Shown here: one piece after another, positions 53,123-62,283 of the stretch
Numbering within the stretch: position 1 is the stretch's first letter
Layout of the letters: every line of letters begins with the position of its first letter
NCBI RefSeq assembly: GCF_049195245.1
Contig: NZ_JBMIRR010000026.1
Coordinates: forward strand, 62,001 to 126,000
DNA length: 64,000 bases
Direction of reading: 5' to 3'
DNA from: Arenimonas sp049195245
Lineage (GTDB): Bacteria > Pseudomonadota > Gammaproteobacteria > Xanthomonadales > Xanthomonadaceae
Program-made: the position numbers and the translations under genes
The notes under the pieces: model-generated
Seen by the model: only the letters and a program-made list of their open reading frames with translations
The model's database searches: none
What the model was told of the DNA's origin: nothing

Positions 53123-54985
53123 TCAGTAGGCGCAGAGGCAATGCGCCACGGCCCGGTAGGGCGCGCGGCCATTGCGGTCCAGCCAGGCCAGCTCGCGCTC
53201 CACCTTGGCCAGCGTCTGCCGGTCGATCAGCAGCGGCGTCGGCGCCAGCACGCGCAGCAGGCCTTCGGTGCGGCTGCTCTTGCCCAGGTTGACCACGAAC
53301 TGCTCAAACGGCGTCAGCGGCTTCTCGATGTAGCTCACGCCGTAGGCATCGGGCTCGAGCTTGGCCAGCCTGGCCGCCTCGGCCAGCGCCGCCTGGAAAC
53401 CGCCCAGCTCGTCCACCAGATCGCGGTCCTTGGCCTGTGCGCCGCTCCAGACCCGGCCACGGGCGTGCACGTCGATCTGCGCCGGCGTGCTGTCGCGCGC
53501 CTCGGCGACCTTGCCGGTGAAGTCGGCGTAACCCTTGTCGATCACCGACTGGATGATCAGGCCCACGTTGGGATCCAGCGGCCGCGTGGGATCGAAGGCA
53601 CCGGCCAGCGGCGTGGTGCCGACGCCGTCGGTGGTCACACCCAGCTTGTCGAGCACGCGCGGCGCAGTCATCCACAGGCCGAAGATGCCGATCGAACCGG
53701 TGATGGTGGATTCGTCAGCGTAGATGCGGTCGGCGTTCATCGAGATCCAGTAGCCACCGGACGCCGCGACGTTGCCCATCGACACCACCACCGGCTTGCC
53801 CGCCGCCTTCACCAGCTCCACCTCGCGGCGGATCTGCTCGGACGGGAACACGCCGCCGCCCGGGGAGTCCACGCGCAGCAGCACAGCCTTGACGTTGTCG
53901 TCCTCGCGCGCCTGGCGCAGCAGCGCGGCGGTGGACTCGCCACCCACGGTGCCCGGCGGCTGGTCGCCATCGGTGATCTCGCCCTGCGCCACCACCACGG
54001 CCACCTGCGGACGGCTGTCCACCAGGTTGGGCATGCCCGAGTGCATCAGGTAGCCGGCCAGGTCGATCTGCCGGAAGGTCTTGTTCTCGGCGTCTTCTTC
54101 GCCGCGCTCGATCAGCAGGGCTTCCATTTCCTGGCTGGTCTTGAGGCCGTCCACCAGCTTTTCCTGCAGGGCCAGCTTGCCCAGGTCGCCGCCGGCGGCA
54201 ACCACGCGCGCGGGCAGGTCGGCGATCATCGCCTGCACCGCCGCGGGATCGAGCTTGCGCGCGGTGGCGATGTCGGCCACGAAGCGCTGCCAGATGTCGC
54301 CCATCCAGTACAGGTCGGCCTCGCGCGCTTCCGGCGACATGCCGTCGAGCACGTAGGGCTCGGCGGCGGACTTGTATTCGCCGACCTTGAACAGGTGCAC
54401 GTCCACGCCCAGCTTTTCCTGCAGGCCTTCGCGGTAGTACATGCGGTAGCGGCCCAGGCCCTCGAGCAGGATGCCGCCCTGCGGGTCGAGGTAGATCTCG
54501 TCGGCCTGCGCAGCCAGGTAGTACTGCTTCTGGTCCATGTTGGTGGCGAAGGCGACGACCTGCTTGCCGCTGGCACGGAACTCGCGCAGGGCGCCGGCGA
54601 AGTCGCGCAGCGCCGCGAAACCCGGCGCGCTGAAGCCATCGGTGAGCAGCACGATGCGGTCGATGCGGTCGTCCTTCTTCGCGGACTCGATGGCGCGCAT
54701 CAGGTCGCGCAGCTGGATCTCGGGCTGGGCCTGGCCGGTGGCCTGGTTGATCACGCGGTCGGCCGGCGAGGAGCTGAACTGTTCGACCAGCACGCCCTCG
54801 AGGTTGAGCACCAGCGCGCTCTTGGCATTCAGCGGCTGCACGCCGGGGCTGGCGACGATGGCCGCGAGCACGAGCACCAGGATGAACAGGAAGATCAGGT
54901 TGAACACCAGCATCCGGGTGAAATTGACCGTGTTCCAGATCCCGACCAGGACACGCCGGATGGGACCGGGCTGCGACTCAGACAT
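53123..54985 (-). CDS. sppA: Signal peptide peptidase SppA, long (67K) form
   Basis: A 620-residue inner-membrane protease that degrades cleaved signal peptides. An N-terminal anchor (about residues 24-46) leads to two tandem S49 domains. The dyad is Lys205 in VGEYKSAAEPY from the first half and Ser409 in NVAASGGYW from the second, matching E. coli Lys209/Ser409. The full-length double-domain form is intact. Confidence 0.96.
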   Translation of the reverse strand: MSESQPGPIRRVLVGIWNTVNFTRMLVFNLIFLFILVLVLAAIVASPGVQPLNAKSALVLNLEGVLVEQFSSSPADRVINQATGQAQPEIQLRDLMRAIESAKKDDRIDRIVLLTDGFSAPGFAALRDFAGALREFRASGKQVVAFATNMDQKQYYLAAQADEIYLDPQGGILLEGLGRYRMYYREGLQEKLGVDVHLFKVGEYKSAAEPYVLDGMSPEAREADLYWMGDIWQRFVADIATARKLDPAAVQAMIADLPARVVAAGGDLGKLALQEKLVDGLKTSQEMEALLIERGEEDAENKTFRQIDLAGYLMHSGMPNLVDSRPQVAVVVAQGEITDGDQPPGTVGGESTAALLRQAREDDNVKAVLLRVDSPGGGVFPSEQIRREVELVKAAGKPVVVSMGNVAASGGYWISMNADRIYADESTITGSIGIFGLWMTAPRVLDKLGVTTDGVGTTPLAGAFDPTRPLDPNVGLIIQSVIDKGYADFTGKVAEARDSTPAQIDVHARGRVWSGAQAKDRDLVDELGGFQAALAEAARLAKLEPDAYGVSYIEKPLTPFEQFVVNLGKSSRTEGLLRVLAPTPLLIDRQTLAKVERELAWLDRNGRAPYRAVAHCLCAY

Positions 54986-55054
54986 GGAAAACTCCAGCAG
55001 GTTTGACCAGTGATGGGGCCAGCATACCCAGCCGGGGTGAAGGCCGCATGCGCC

Positions 55055-56413
55055 TTAGGTCACCCGCACCGGCGACAGGGGCCGCCGCGCCAGCCGCCAG
55101 AAGCGCCAGCCCAGCAGCGTCGCCGCCACGCTCAGGCCCAGGATCAGGCCCGTCCACAGGCCCGGCGCGCCTTGGCCGCGCGACAGGCCCAGCCAGTAGC
55201 CCAGCGGCAGGCCCAGGCCCCAGTAGGCGAGCACGGTGATGAACATCGGCACGCGGGTGTCCTTCAGGCCCCGCAGTGCGCCGGCCGACAATGCCTGCAG
55301 ACCGTCCGGGTACTGGAACACCGCGGCATAGGCCATCAGCAGGCTGGCCAGGGCGATCACCGCCGGATCGCGCGTGAACAGGCTGGCCAGCCAGGTGGCG
55401 CCGAACACCAGGAGCACCGCCGAGAGGGTCTGCGCCAGCATCGCCAGTCCATACCCGCCCGCCGCCGACCAGCGCACCGCGGACGGATCGCCGGCGCCCA
55501 CCGCGTGGCCGACGCGCACGGTGGTGGCCATGGCCACGCCCAGCGGCACCATGAAACACAGGCTGGCCATGAGGATAGCGATCTGGTGCGCAGCGATCTG
55601 GGTGGTGCCGAGCTTGCCGATCAGCAGGGCGGTAGCGACGAACAGGCTGCCTTCCATGAACACCGACACGCCCATCGGCAGGCCCAGCGCGAGCAGCGCG
55701 CGGATCGGCGCCCAGCGCGGCGGATCGAAGCGCGTGAACAGGCCCAGGTCGGCGAAACGCGGGGAGCGCCACAGGTAAAGGGCCAGCGCACCCGCCTGGC
55801 AGTACAACGTTATCGCCACTGCGTAGCCGAGGCCCGCGGCGCCCAGGTCCATCCCGAACATCAGCGCGTAGCCCAGCGGCGCCAGCAGCACCAGGCCGGC
55901 GATACCGAACACCATCGCCGGCAGGGTCCACGCAGTGCCGTCGCTGAGGTTGCGCAGGCAGAAGTACAGCGCCAGGCCCGGCGCGCCCCAGCTGATGGCG
56001 TGCAGGAAGGCCACCGCCTCGGGCCGGGCCTCGGCGGTGATCCCCATCGGCGCCAGCGCCCAGGCACCGGCGCGCACCACGAACACCAGGCCCACGCCCA
56101 GCGCCAGCGCCAGCCACAGCGCCTGCCGGAACACCGGGCCGATCTCGCCGCGGCGGCCGGCGCCGTTGAGTTGCGACACGGTCGGCGGCACGGCCATCAA
56201 CACGCCGATGCTGACCAGGATCACCACCGACCACACTGCGCTGCCGACGCCGACCGCGGCCAGGGTCACCGGACCATGGCGGCCGGCCAGCACGGTGTCC
56301 ACGATGTTCATCGCCATCGACGACACCTGGGCCAGCACCAGCGGCAGGGCGAGGGCCAGGCTGGTGCGCATCTCGCGCCCGAGTCGTGCGGCGCGGGTTT
56401 CAGGAGGGCTCAT
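55055..56413 (-). CDS. MATE-family multidrug efflux transporter
   Basis: A 452-residue membrane protein with twelve predicted helices in two homologous halves, the NorM/DinF layout. Landmarks are ALPLVLAQVSSMAMNIVDTVLAGRHG in helix 1 and LPMGVSVFMEGSLFVATALLIGKLG in helix 7 with its conserved Glu. It should export cationic drugs in exchange for H+ or Na+. ATG 56413 is preferred over an upstream in-frame ATG that would overlap the divergent DUF3667 gene. Confidence 0.93.
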   Translation of the reverse strand: MSPPETRAARLGREMRTSLALALPLVLAQVSSMAMNIVDTVLAGRHGPVTLAAVGVGSAVWSVVILVSIGVLMAVPPTVSQLNGAGRRGEIGPVFRQALWLALALGVGLVFVVRAGAWALAPMGITAEARPEAVAFLHAISWGAPGLALYFCLRNLSDGTAWTLPAMVFGIAGLVLLAPLGYALMFGMDLGAAGLGYAVAITLYCQAGALALYLWRSPRFADLGLFTRFDPPRWAPIRALLALGLPMGVSVFMEGSLFVATALLIGKLGTTQIAAHQIAILMASLCFMVPLGVAMATTVRVGHAVGAGDPSAVRWSAAGGYGLAMLAQTLSAVLLVFGATWLASLFTRDPAVIALASLLMAYAAVFQYPDGLQALSAGALRGLKDTRVPMFITVLAYWGLGLPLGYWLGLSRGQGAPGLWTGLILGLSVAATLLGWRFWRLARRPLSPVRVT

Positions 56414-56471
56414 CGGTGTGGGGACCGGCGTCAGGAAAGCTATATTAGCGGCACTCGCCCCGGAGCCCCGC

Positions 56472-57671
56472 ATGTCCATCGAAACGAGCCCGCCCGCCCC
56501 TGCGCCCGTGCCCGAGGCCGCACCGGTGCGCCGCTGCCAGAACTGCGGCGAAGTGCTGCTGGGCGAGCACTGCTATGCCTGCGGCCAGCCCACCAAGGGG
56601 CTGGTGCGGCACTTCAGCAGCATCATCGGCGACTTCATGGATTCGGTGTTCGAGCTCGACTCGCGCATCCTGCGCACGCTCGGGCCGCTGCTGTTCAAGC
56701 CGGGCTACCTGACGCTGGAATACTTCGCCGGCCGCCGAGTGCGCTACGTCAGCCCGGTGCGGCTGTTCGTGTTCCTGAGCCTGTTCGCCTTCTTCGCCTC
56801 GCGCCTTAGCTTCGACATCGACCGTGAGGGCGTGGACGTCCAGGGCGAAGGCCTGGCGGTGGTGGACGTGGACGAGTCGCGCAACCGCGGCCTGCGCAAT
56901 GCCACCACGGTGGAAGAAGTCGAACGCATCCGCGACGAAGCGCTGGCGGCGCTGGGGGAAGCGCGCAAGGAAACCGCCAACGTCCCCGGTGCCGGCATCG
57001 GCATGGACGTGGCGCGCCAGGGCGTGATCAACGAGGCCGAGCGCCGCATCAAGGCCATCCGCCATTCCGAAGCCACCGGCGAACCGCTGCCGGTGGTGCA
57101 GGAGAACGACGGCACCATTTCGTTCAACGGCACGCCCTGGCACGCCGAGGACAACCCGGTGAACGTCGCGTGGCTGCCCGACGCCGTCAACAAGAAGATC
57201 AACGATTCGGCCGGCGATGCCCAGGCCAACATGAAGCGCATCCAGCAGGACCCCAACCTGCTCAAGGATGCCTTCCTGTCGACCGTGCCGACCACGCTGT
57301 TCGTGCTGCTGCCGCTGTTCGCGCTGCTGCTCAAGATCGCATACGTGTTCAAGCGCCGCCTGTACATGGAACACCTGATCGTGGCCCTGCACAGCCACGC
57401 CTTCCTCTGCGGCAGCCTGCTGGTGGTGCTGGTGCTGGACGCGCTGGCCACCTGGACCGCCGCCCTGCCCTGGCTGTCGCTGCCGCTGGGCTGGGCCGAG
57501 ACTGCACTGCTGGTGTGGATGCCGGTGTACCTGCTGCTGATGCAGAAGCGGGTGTATGCGCAGGGCTGGCTGATGACGCTGTTCAAGTACTGCGTGCTGG
57601 GCACCTGCTACTTCATGCTGCTCAGCTTCGGCGCGGCGGGCAGCCTGCTGGTCAGCCTGGTGGTGATGTGA
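56472..57671 (+). CDS. DUF3667 zinc-ribbon membrane protein
   Basis: A 399-residue protein. An N-terminal Cys4 ribbon (CQNCG at about 22-26 and CYACGQ at 34-39) is followed by the DUF3667 stretch ending in GYLTLEYFAGRRVRYVSPVRLFVFLSLFAFF, which is the first membrane segment. A soluble helical middle part (about 120-270) and four to five C-terminal helices complete it. The role is unknown. Its stop overlaps the GTG of the DUF4286 gene by three bases. Confidence 0.85.
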   Translation: MSIETSPPAPAPVPEAAPVRRCQNCGEVLLGEHCYACGQPTKGLVRHFSSIIGDFMDSVFELDSRILRTLGPLLFKPGYLTLEYFAGRRVRYVSPVRLFVFLSLFAFFASRLSFDIDREGVDVQGEGLAVVDVDESRNRGLRNATTVEEVERIRDEALAALGEARKETANVPGAGIGMDVARQGVINEAERRIKAIRHSEATGEPLPVVQENDGTISFNGTPWHAEDNPVNVAWLPDAVNKKINDSAGDAQANMKRIQQDPNLLKDAFLSTVPTTLFVLLPLFALLLKIAYVFKRRLYMEHLIVALHSHAFLCGSLLVVLVLDALATWTAALPWLSLPLGWAETALLVWMPVYLLLMQKRVYAQGWLMTLFKYCVLGTCYFMLLSFGAAGSLLVSLVVM

Positions 57672-57979
57672 GCCAGGTGCTGTACGAGGTCACGCTGTCG
57701 GTGGATGCCGACATCGCCGCCGACTACCTGCACTGGCTGCAGGACCACGTGGCGGAAATGCTGGCCTTGCCCGGTTTCGTGCAAGCGCGGATCTGGCAGG
57801 TAGACGAACCCCGGGCGCAAGACGGCCGCGTGCAGTATTGCTGCCACTACACCCTGAGCGACGCGGCCGCGCTGGCCGCCTACCTGGCCGAACACGCGCC
57901 GCGCATGCGCGCCGACGGGAAGCAGCGCTTCGGCGATCGATTCAGTGCACAGCGCCGCATCCTGGCGCCAGTGACCTGA
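57668..57979 (+). CDS. DUF4286 family protein
   Basis: A 103-residue cytosolic protein that starts with GTG at 57668, overlapping the preceding stop (GTGA). QVLYEVTLSVDADIAADYLHWLQDHVAEML and the Tyr/His-rich middle (YCCHYTLSD) match the DUF4286 family, which has a dimeric alpha+beta-barrel appearance. Coupling to the DUF3667 gene suggests joint action. Function unknown. Confidence 0.85.
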   Translation: MSQVLYEVTLSVDADIAADYLHWLQDHVAEMLALPGFVQARIWQVDEPRAQDGRVQYCCHYTLSDAAALAAYLAEHAPRMRADGKQRFGDRFSAQRRILAPVT

Positions 57980-58022
57980 CGGGCGACGCGTAGTGCCGGA
58001 TCGGCACGGAGCCGGCCCGACC

Positions 58023-58682
58023 CTAGCGATCCAGCCGTTGCCGGATCAGCGCTTCGCGTTCCTGCGGAGGCGCCGCGACCAATTCACGTCGCAGGCTCTC
58101 GCGCTCGTTGGCCGGCAGGCGGCGCGCCAGCAGCGCCAGGTCGGCGCGGGCCTGCGGCGTCAGGGCGCGCAGCAGGTCGAGCAGGGAACCGCGCTCGGCT
58201 TCCGGCACGAAGGCAAACAGCGGCCGGAGCTGCGCGAAGCCCGCACCGATTTCGGGTCCGAGCCACCAGTCCTGCCGGCGGTCCGGCGGGAGCTTCTCGA
58301 ATGCGTCGCGCACGGCCTGCTGCTGGGCCGGCGACAGCGCGGCCAGCCGCGCGGCGGCGACGCGCACCTGCTCGCGCTCGGCCAGCGACAGCGCCTGCCA
58401 GGCGGCGAAGGGACCGCGCCGTCGGGCCCATTCGGCCGGCGGCAACTGTTTCCACTCGGCCGCGCGGCGACGTAGTTCGGCGCGGCCGGCGTCGTCGAGC
58501 GAAAGCCAGTGCGTGGCGTTGGCCTGCAGGCGCTGACGGGTTGGCGCGTCCAGGCCAGGCCACGCGGCCGCCAGCGGCGCCAGAAGGGCGCGTTGGGGCT
58601 GGGGCAGGTTCTGGAAGGCCAGGGCCAACGCGGGTGCCAGCGTGAGCAGTGCGATCGCCAGCCAGGCGCGCTCAGTCCGCAT
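58023..58682 (-). CDS. DUF3106 family exported protein
   Basis: A 219-residue protein with an N-terminal signal or anchor (MRTERAWLAIALLTLAPALALA). The mature part is a series of Arg/Trp-rich helices with repeats of the type L-x-x-A-x-R (HWLSLDDAGRAELRRRAAEWKQLPPAEWARRR), which is the DUF3106 pattern. Its first 11 bases overlap the end of the sigma-like gene upstream, so the two are made together. Function unknown. Confidence 0.82.
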   Translation of the reverse strand: MRTERAWLAIALLTLAPALALAFQNLPQPQRALLAPLAAAWPGLDAPTRQRLQANATHWLSLDDAGRAELRRRAAEWKQLPPAEWARRRGPFAAWQALSLAEREQVRVAAARLAALSPAQQQAVRDAFEKLPPDRRQDWWLGPEIGAGFAQLRPLFAFVPEAERGSLLDLLRALTPQARADLALLARRLPANERESLRRELVAAPPQEREALIRQRLDR

Positions 58683-59634
58683 CGTTGGCCTCCGATGCCG
58701 GCGCAGGCGGCGTGGCGGTGGCGTCCGGATCTCCGGCGCCGGCCCTTGTCCCTGCGGCCGGGGGAGCAATGCCCGCATCGGGCACCGCCTCGGGCGCAGG
58801 CAATTCGACTTCGCCCGAGGCCAACCAGCTCAGAAGGGCCAGGTCCTGCGCCAGCGCATCATCGGCCGGCGCGGCCAGCTGGGCATAGTCAGGATGCGTG
58901 ACCAGGTCCGAATCGCTGTCCTGTGCCGCGGCGGGCGGGGTCGTTTCGGGCGGCAGACCCTCGGTGCCACCGGCCGGAAGTCCAGGCTGCGGCGACCAGA
59001 AAGTGGCGGCGAAGCCCAGCGCCAGCAGCGCCAGCGCCGTCCACAGGGCGCGACGCAGCCAGGGCGAGCGCGGCACCGGCGGCGCGGGCCGGGGCTCGGG
59101 CGCGCCCTGCAGCACACTCGCGCGCAATTCGGCCAAGGCCGCGGTGCGCGTCTCGGGCAAGGTCTTGACCTGCCGGTGCAGGCGCTCGCGCAGGGCGCCC
59201 AGCGCGGCGTAGCTGATGCCGGCGTCGCCGAGCTGCTGCAGCGCACGCTGCAGGGCGAACCGGTACGTCTGTTCCCCGACGCCCAGCACGCCGGCCGCAT
59301 GGGCGAAGTCCAGGCCTGCGACGATCCGCAGCAGCAGGGCCGCACGTGGTCCGCTGCTCAGCGACGCCAGCTCGGGAACATCGCTGCCCCCGTCGGAAAG
59401 CTCGGCCTGGGCCAGCAGGAGGGCCCAGAAGCTCGCCGGCCAGCCCGACAGCGGGGTGTGCGCGGACAGGTCGGCAAACGCGCGCAAGGCGCGTCCCAGG
59501 GCGGCTTCGGCCTCACGCTCACTGCCGCACTGCAGCTGGGCGAAAACGAAGGCACGCCGCTCGATCCCGCGCAGGAAGGCGGACAGGGCCGGGGAAACGG
59601 GGGCCGCGACAGGCGGCGGGAGAACGGAAGTCAC
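58672..59634 (-). CDS. Sigma-like protein fused to a transmembrane segment
   Basis: A 320-residue protein. Residues 15-80 have the helical spacing of sigma region 2 (FVFAQLQCGSEREAEAALGRALRAF ... WPASFWALLLAQAEL). Residues 93-135 resemble a degenerate region 4 (SSGPRAALLLRIVAGLDFAHAAGVLGVGEQTYRFALQRAL). One helix at 193-213 follows, then a 100-residue acidic Pro/Ala tail that would be periplasmic. This is the layout of an ECF sigma merged with an anti-sigma-type membrane anchor. Whether it still binds core polymerase is unclear. It is coupled to the DUF3106 gene. Confidence 0.7.
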   Translation of the reverse strand: MTSVLPPPVAAPVSPALSAFLRGIERRAFVFAQLQCGSEREAEAALGRALRAFADLSAHTPLSGWPASFWALLLAQAELSDGGSDVPELASLSSGPRAALLLRIVAGLDFAHAAGVLGVGEQTYRFALQRALQQLGDAGISYAALGALRERLHRQVKTLPETRTAALAELRASVLQGAPEPRPAPPVPRSPWLRRALWTALALLALGFAATFWSPQPGLPAGGTEGLPPETTPPAAAQDSDSDLVTHPDYAQLAAPADDALAQDLALLSWLASGEVELPAPEAVPDAGIAPPAAGTRAGAGDPDATATPPAPASEANDAD

Positions 59635-60068
59635 TCCCCATTCTAGCCAAGCCGCTCAGGCATCAGCGCGGTTGACAGTAGGAAAATTCCTGCTCAGCCA
59701 AGCGCGGCGCGGCTTCCGGCGTGAAACGTTGTGCACAGCGCCAGGGCGCGCACGTGAAGACCGGCCGGAAAGGCCGTGAAGAGCCCCGTGACTGAATTGT
59801 GATATCCGCAAGTTGTTGAATTAAAAGAACTATGACGGCTTGGTTAAAAAATCACCAACCCGGCTGAGGGGCCTTGTACGGTGGGGGTGCGCACCCCTGC
59901 GGCCAGCCTCTTCCACAGACTTATCCACAAAGCGTGTGGATAAGGGTGATTCGTTTTGATGAACAGTAGCTTAGGCATCATTCCTGATGGTGTTAGCAGC
60001 AATGGCGCGCAAGTCGCCCGGTTTGCCCGGAGAGGCCCGTGCGGGGCCTCGCAGGCTAGACTGGCGGC
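59635..60068. other. 434-base AT-rich intergenic region upstream of priA
   Basis: It contains a TTGACA at 59672-59677 without a matching -10, an AT-rich tract at about 59785-59855, a GC palindrome GGGGTGCGCACCCC at 59884-59897, a DnaA-box palindrome at 59921-59943, and a second AT-rich stretch to about 59990. No gene is visible. It probably holds the divergent promoters of the sigma-like gene and priA. Confidence 0.6.
59921..59943. promoter_or_regulatory. Two perfect inverted DnaA boxes
   Basis: TTATCCACA at 59921-59929 and its exact complement TGTGGATAA at 59935-59943 are separated by five bases, and the symmetry extends one more base on each side. A near-match TTCCACAGA lies just to the left (59911-59919). 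DnaA binding here could control priA or the sigma-like gene, or mark a replication-related site. Confidence 0.7.
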
Positions 60069-62261
60069 ATGCCCGCCGCCCCGGAAACCGTGCTTCGCGT
60101 CGCCCTGCCGGTGCCGCTGCCGCGCCTGTTCGACTACCGCCCGCCCGCCGGCCAGACGGCCGGGCCGGACTGGGTCGGCTGCCGCGTCCGGGTGCCCTTC
60201 GGCCGGGGCGATGGCGAGCAGGTCGGGGTGGTGGTCGAGGTCGGCAGGCCGGATCCGGACGCGCCGGAGGCCAAGCCCGTCCATGCCCGCCTTGATTCCG
60301 AAGCCTTGCTCGTCGGCGAATTGTTCGAAAGCCTGCGCTGGGTCGCGGCCTACTACCACGCCCCGCTGGGCGAGGTCGTGGCCACCGCCCTGCCGGGCCC
60401 GCTGCGCAGCGGTCAGCCGCTGCCGGAAACCGCAAGGCACGGCTGGCGCGCCACCGGGGATGGCCTGGCGTCGCTGGCCGCCCCCGGGCGGGAGGGCAAG
60501 CCGCGCCGCCTGCTGCAGGCACTGGCTGACCGGGCCCTGGGTGAAGACCTGCTGGACCAGCAGCATCCGGACTGGCGTCCGGCCGCGCGCGCGCTGGCCG
60601 AGCGTGGACTGGCCGAACGCATCGCGCTCGCGGGACGCACCGAGCCGGCCGCGGCCGCACCCGGTCCGACCCTGATGCCGGCCCAGGCGGACGCCATCGC
60701 CGCCATCCGCACCGGCGAGGGCTTCGGCGCCTACCTGCTGGAAGGTGTCACCGGCAGCGGCAAGACCGAGGTCTACCTGCAGGCGATCAGTGACTGCCTC
60801 GCCGCCGGCCGGCAGGCCCTGGTACTGGTGCCCGAGATCGGCCTGACCCCGCAGGCGCTGTCGCGCTTCCGCAGCCGCCTGGGCGTGCCGGTGCTGGCCC
60901 AGCATTCGGGCCTGGCCGACGGCGAGCGTGCGCGCGCGTGGGCGGCGATGGCGCGCGGCGAGGCACGGGTGATGGTGGGCACGCGCTCGGCCATCTTCTG
61001 TCCGTTGCCCGAGGCCGGCCTGATCGTGGTGGACGAAGAGCACGACGGCTCGTACAAACAGCAGGACGGCATCCGCTACCACGCGCGCGACCTGGCCCTG
61101 GTCCGCGCGCGCAATCTCGGCGTGCCGGTGCTGCTGGGCAGCGCCACGCCGTCGCTGGAATCGCTGCACAACGCGCTGGCCGGACGCTACCGGCACCTGC
61201 GCCTGGCGCAGCGCGCAGGCGATGCGCGACCGCCCACGGCGCGCGTTCTGGACCTGCGCAAGCGGCGGCTGGTCAATGGCCTGTCGGAAGACCTGCTCGA
61301 CGCAGTGGGCCGCTGCCTGGCGCGCGGTGAACAGGCGCTGGTGTTCAAGAACAGGCGCGGCTACGCACCCGTGCTGCTGTGCCACGACTGCGGCTGGAGC
61401 GCGCACTGCAAACGCTGCGACGCGGCGATGACCGTGCACGCCGGCGGCCGGCGGCTGATCTGCCACCACTGCGGCGCGCGCGCGACGCCACCCAATGCCT
61501 GCCCCGACTGCGCCAGCCTGGCGCTGCAGCCGCAGGGCGCCGGCACCGAACGCATCGAGGAAACCCTGGCCGAACGCTTTCCCGATGCGCTGATGATCCG
61601 CGTGGACCGCGAGACCACCCGCCGGCGCGACGCGATCGAAAAGCATCTCGAGGCGTTCGGCGACCGCTCCGGCATCCTGGTCGGCACCCAGATGCTGGCG
61701 AAGGGCCACGACCTGCCGCGCCTGACCCTGGTGGCCGTGGTCGGCGTGGACGAAGGACTGTTCAGCGCCGACTTCCGCGCCGGCGAGAAACTGGCGCAGC
61801 TGCTGATCCAGGTCGCGGGCCGCGCGGGTCGCGCCAGCCTGCCCGGCGAAGTGGTGCTGCAGACCCATCACCCCGACCATCCGCTGCTCAACACGCTGCT
61901 GGCGGGCGGCTATCCGGCGGTGGCGGCGCTGCAGCTGGCCGAACGCGAGGCGGCCCAGTTCCCGCCGTATGCGCACCTGGCCCTGCTGCGCGCCGAGGCG
62001 CCGACCGAGGCCGACGTGCAGGGCTTCCTGCGCGAGGCCCGCGATGAATTCGGCGATCCGCCCGGCGTGCAGCTCAACGGCCCGATGCCCGCACCGATGG
62101 CGCGCCGTGCCGGCAAGGCGCGCGGCCAGGTGCTGCTGGACGCCCGCCAGCGCGCGCCCCTGCACGCCGCGCTGCAACACTGGCTGCCGCGGATTGCCGC
62201 GCTGAAATCGGCGCGCAAGGTGCGCTGGTCGCTCGACGTCGATCCCACCGATCTTTACTGA
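60069..62261 (+). CDS. priA: Primosomal protein N' (replication restart helicase PriA)
   Basis: A 730-residue superfamily 2 helicase that rebuilds replication forks. The N-terminal 3'-DNA-binding domain (LRVALPVPLPRLFDY) precedes Walker A with Lys232 (GVTGSGKTEVY) and the DEEH box. The Cys-rich zinc module (CHDCGWSAHCKRCDA, CHHCG, CPDC) is complete, and GTQMLAKGHD and QVAGRAGR are helicase motifs V and VI. Inverted DnaA boxes lie 125 bases upstream. ndh follows 22 bases after its stop. Confidence 0.96.
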   Translation: MPAAPETVLRVALPVPLPRLFDYRPPAGQTAGPDWVGCRVRVPFGRGDGEQVGVVVEVGRPDPDAPEAKPVHARLDSEALLVGELFESLRWVAAYYHAPLGEVVATALPGPLRSGQPLPETARHGWRATGDGLASLAAPGREGKPRRLLQALADRALGEDLLDQQHPDWRPAARALAERGLAERIALAGRTEPAAAAPGPTLMPAQADAIAAIRTGEGFGAYLLEGVTGSGKTEVYLQAISDCLAAGRQALVLVPEIGLTPQALSRFRSRLGVPVLAQHSGLADGERARAWAAMARGEARVMVGTRSAIFCPLPEAGLIVVDEEHDGSYKQQDGIRYHARDLALVRARNLGVPVLLGSATPSLESLHNALAGRYRHLRLAQRAGDARPPTARVLDLRKRRLVNGLSEDLLDAVGRCLARGEQALVFKNRRGYAPVLLCHDCGWSAHCKRCDAAMTVHAGGRRLICHHCGARATPPNACPDCASLALQPQGAGTERIEETLAERFPDALMIRVDRETTRRRDAIEKHLEAFGDRSGILVGTQMLAKGHDLPRLTLVAVVGVDEGLFSADFRAGEKLAQLLIQVAGRAGRASLPGEVVLQTHHPDHPLLNTLLAGGYPAVAALQLAEREAAQFPPYAHLALLRAEAPTEADVQGFLREARDEFGDPPGVQLNGPMPAPMARRAGKARGQVLLDARQRAPLHAALQHWLPRIAALKSARKVRWSLDVDPTDLY

Positions 62262-62283
62262 CTACTTTTTGCGGACCTTCGTC

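Noticed and set aside
59640..60068. Chromosomal replication origin upstream of priA
   Set aside because: Only two perfect DnaA boxes and one near-match are seen, and dnaA, dnaN, rpmH, parA/B or gidA genes are absent. A regulatory or titration site is the more careful reading.
59844..62180. 778-codon leftward open frame opposite priA
   Set aside because: Composition of an antisense shadow. It runs through the DnaA-box intergenic region and has no recognisable domain or ribosome site.
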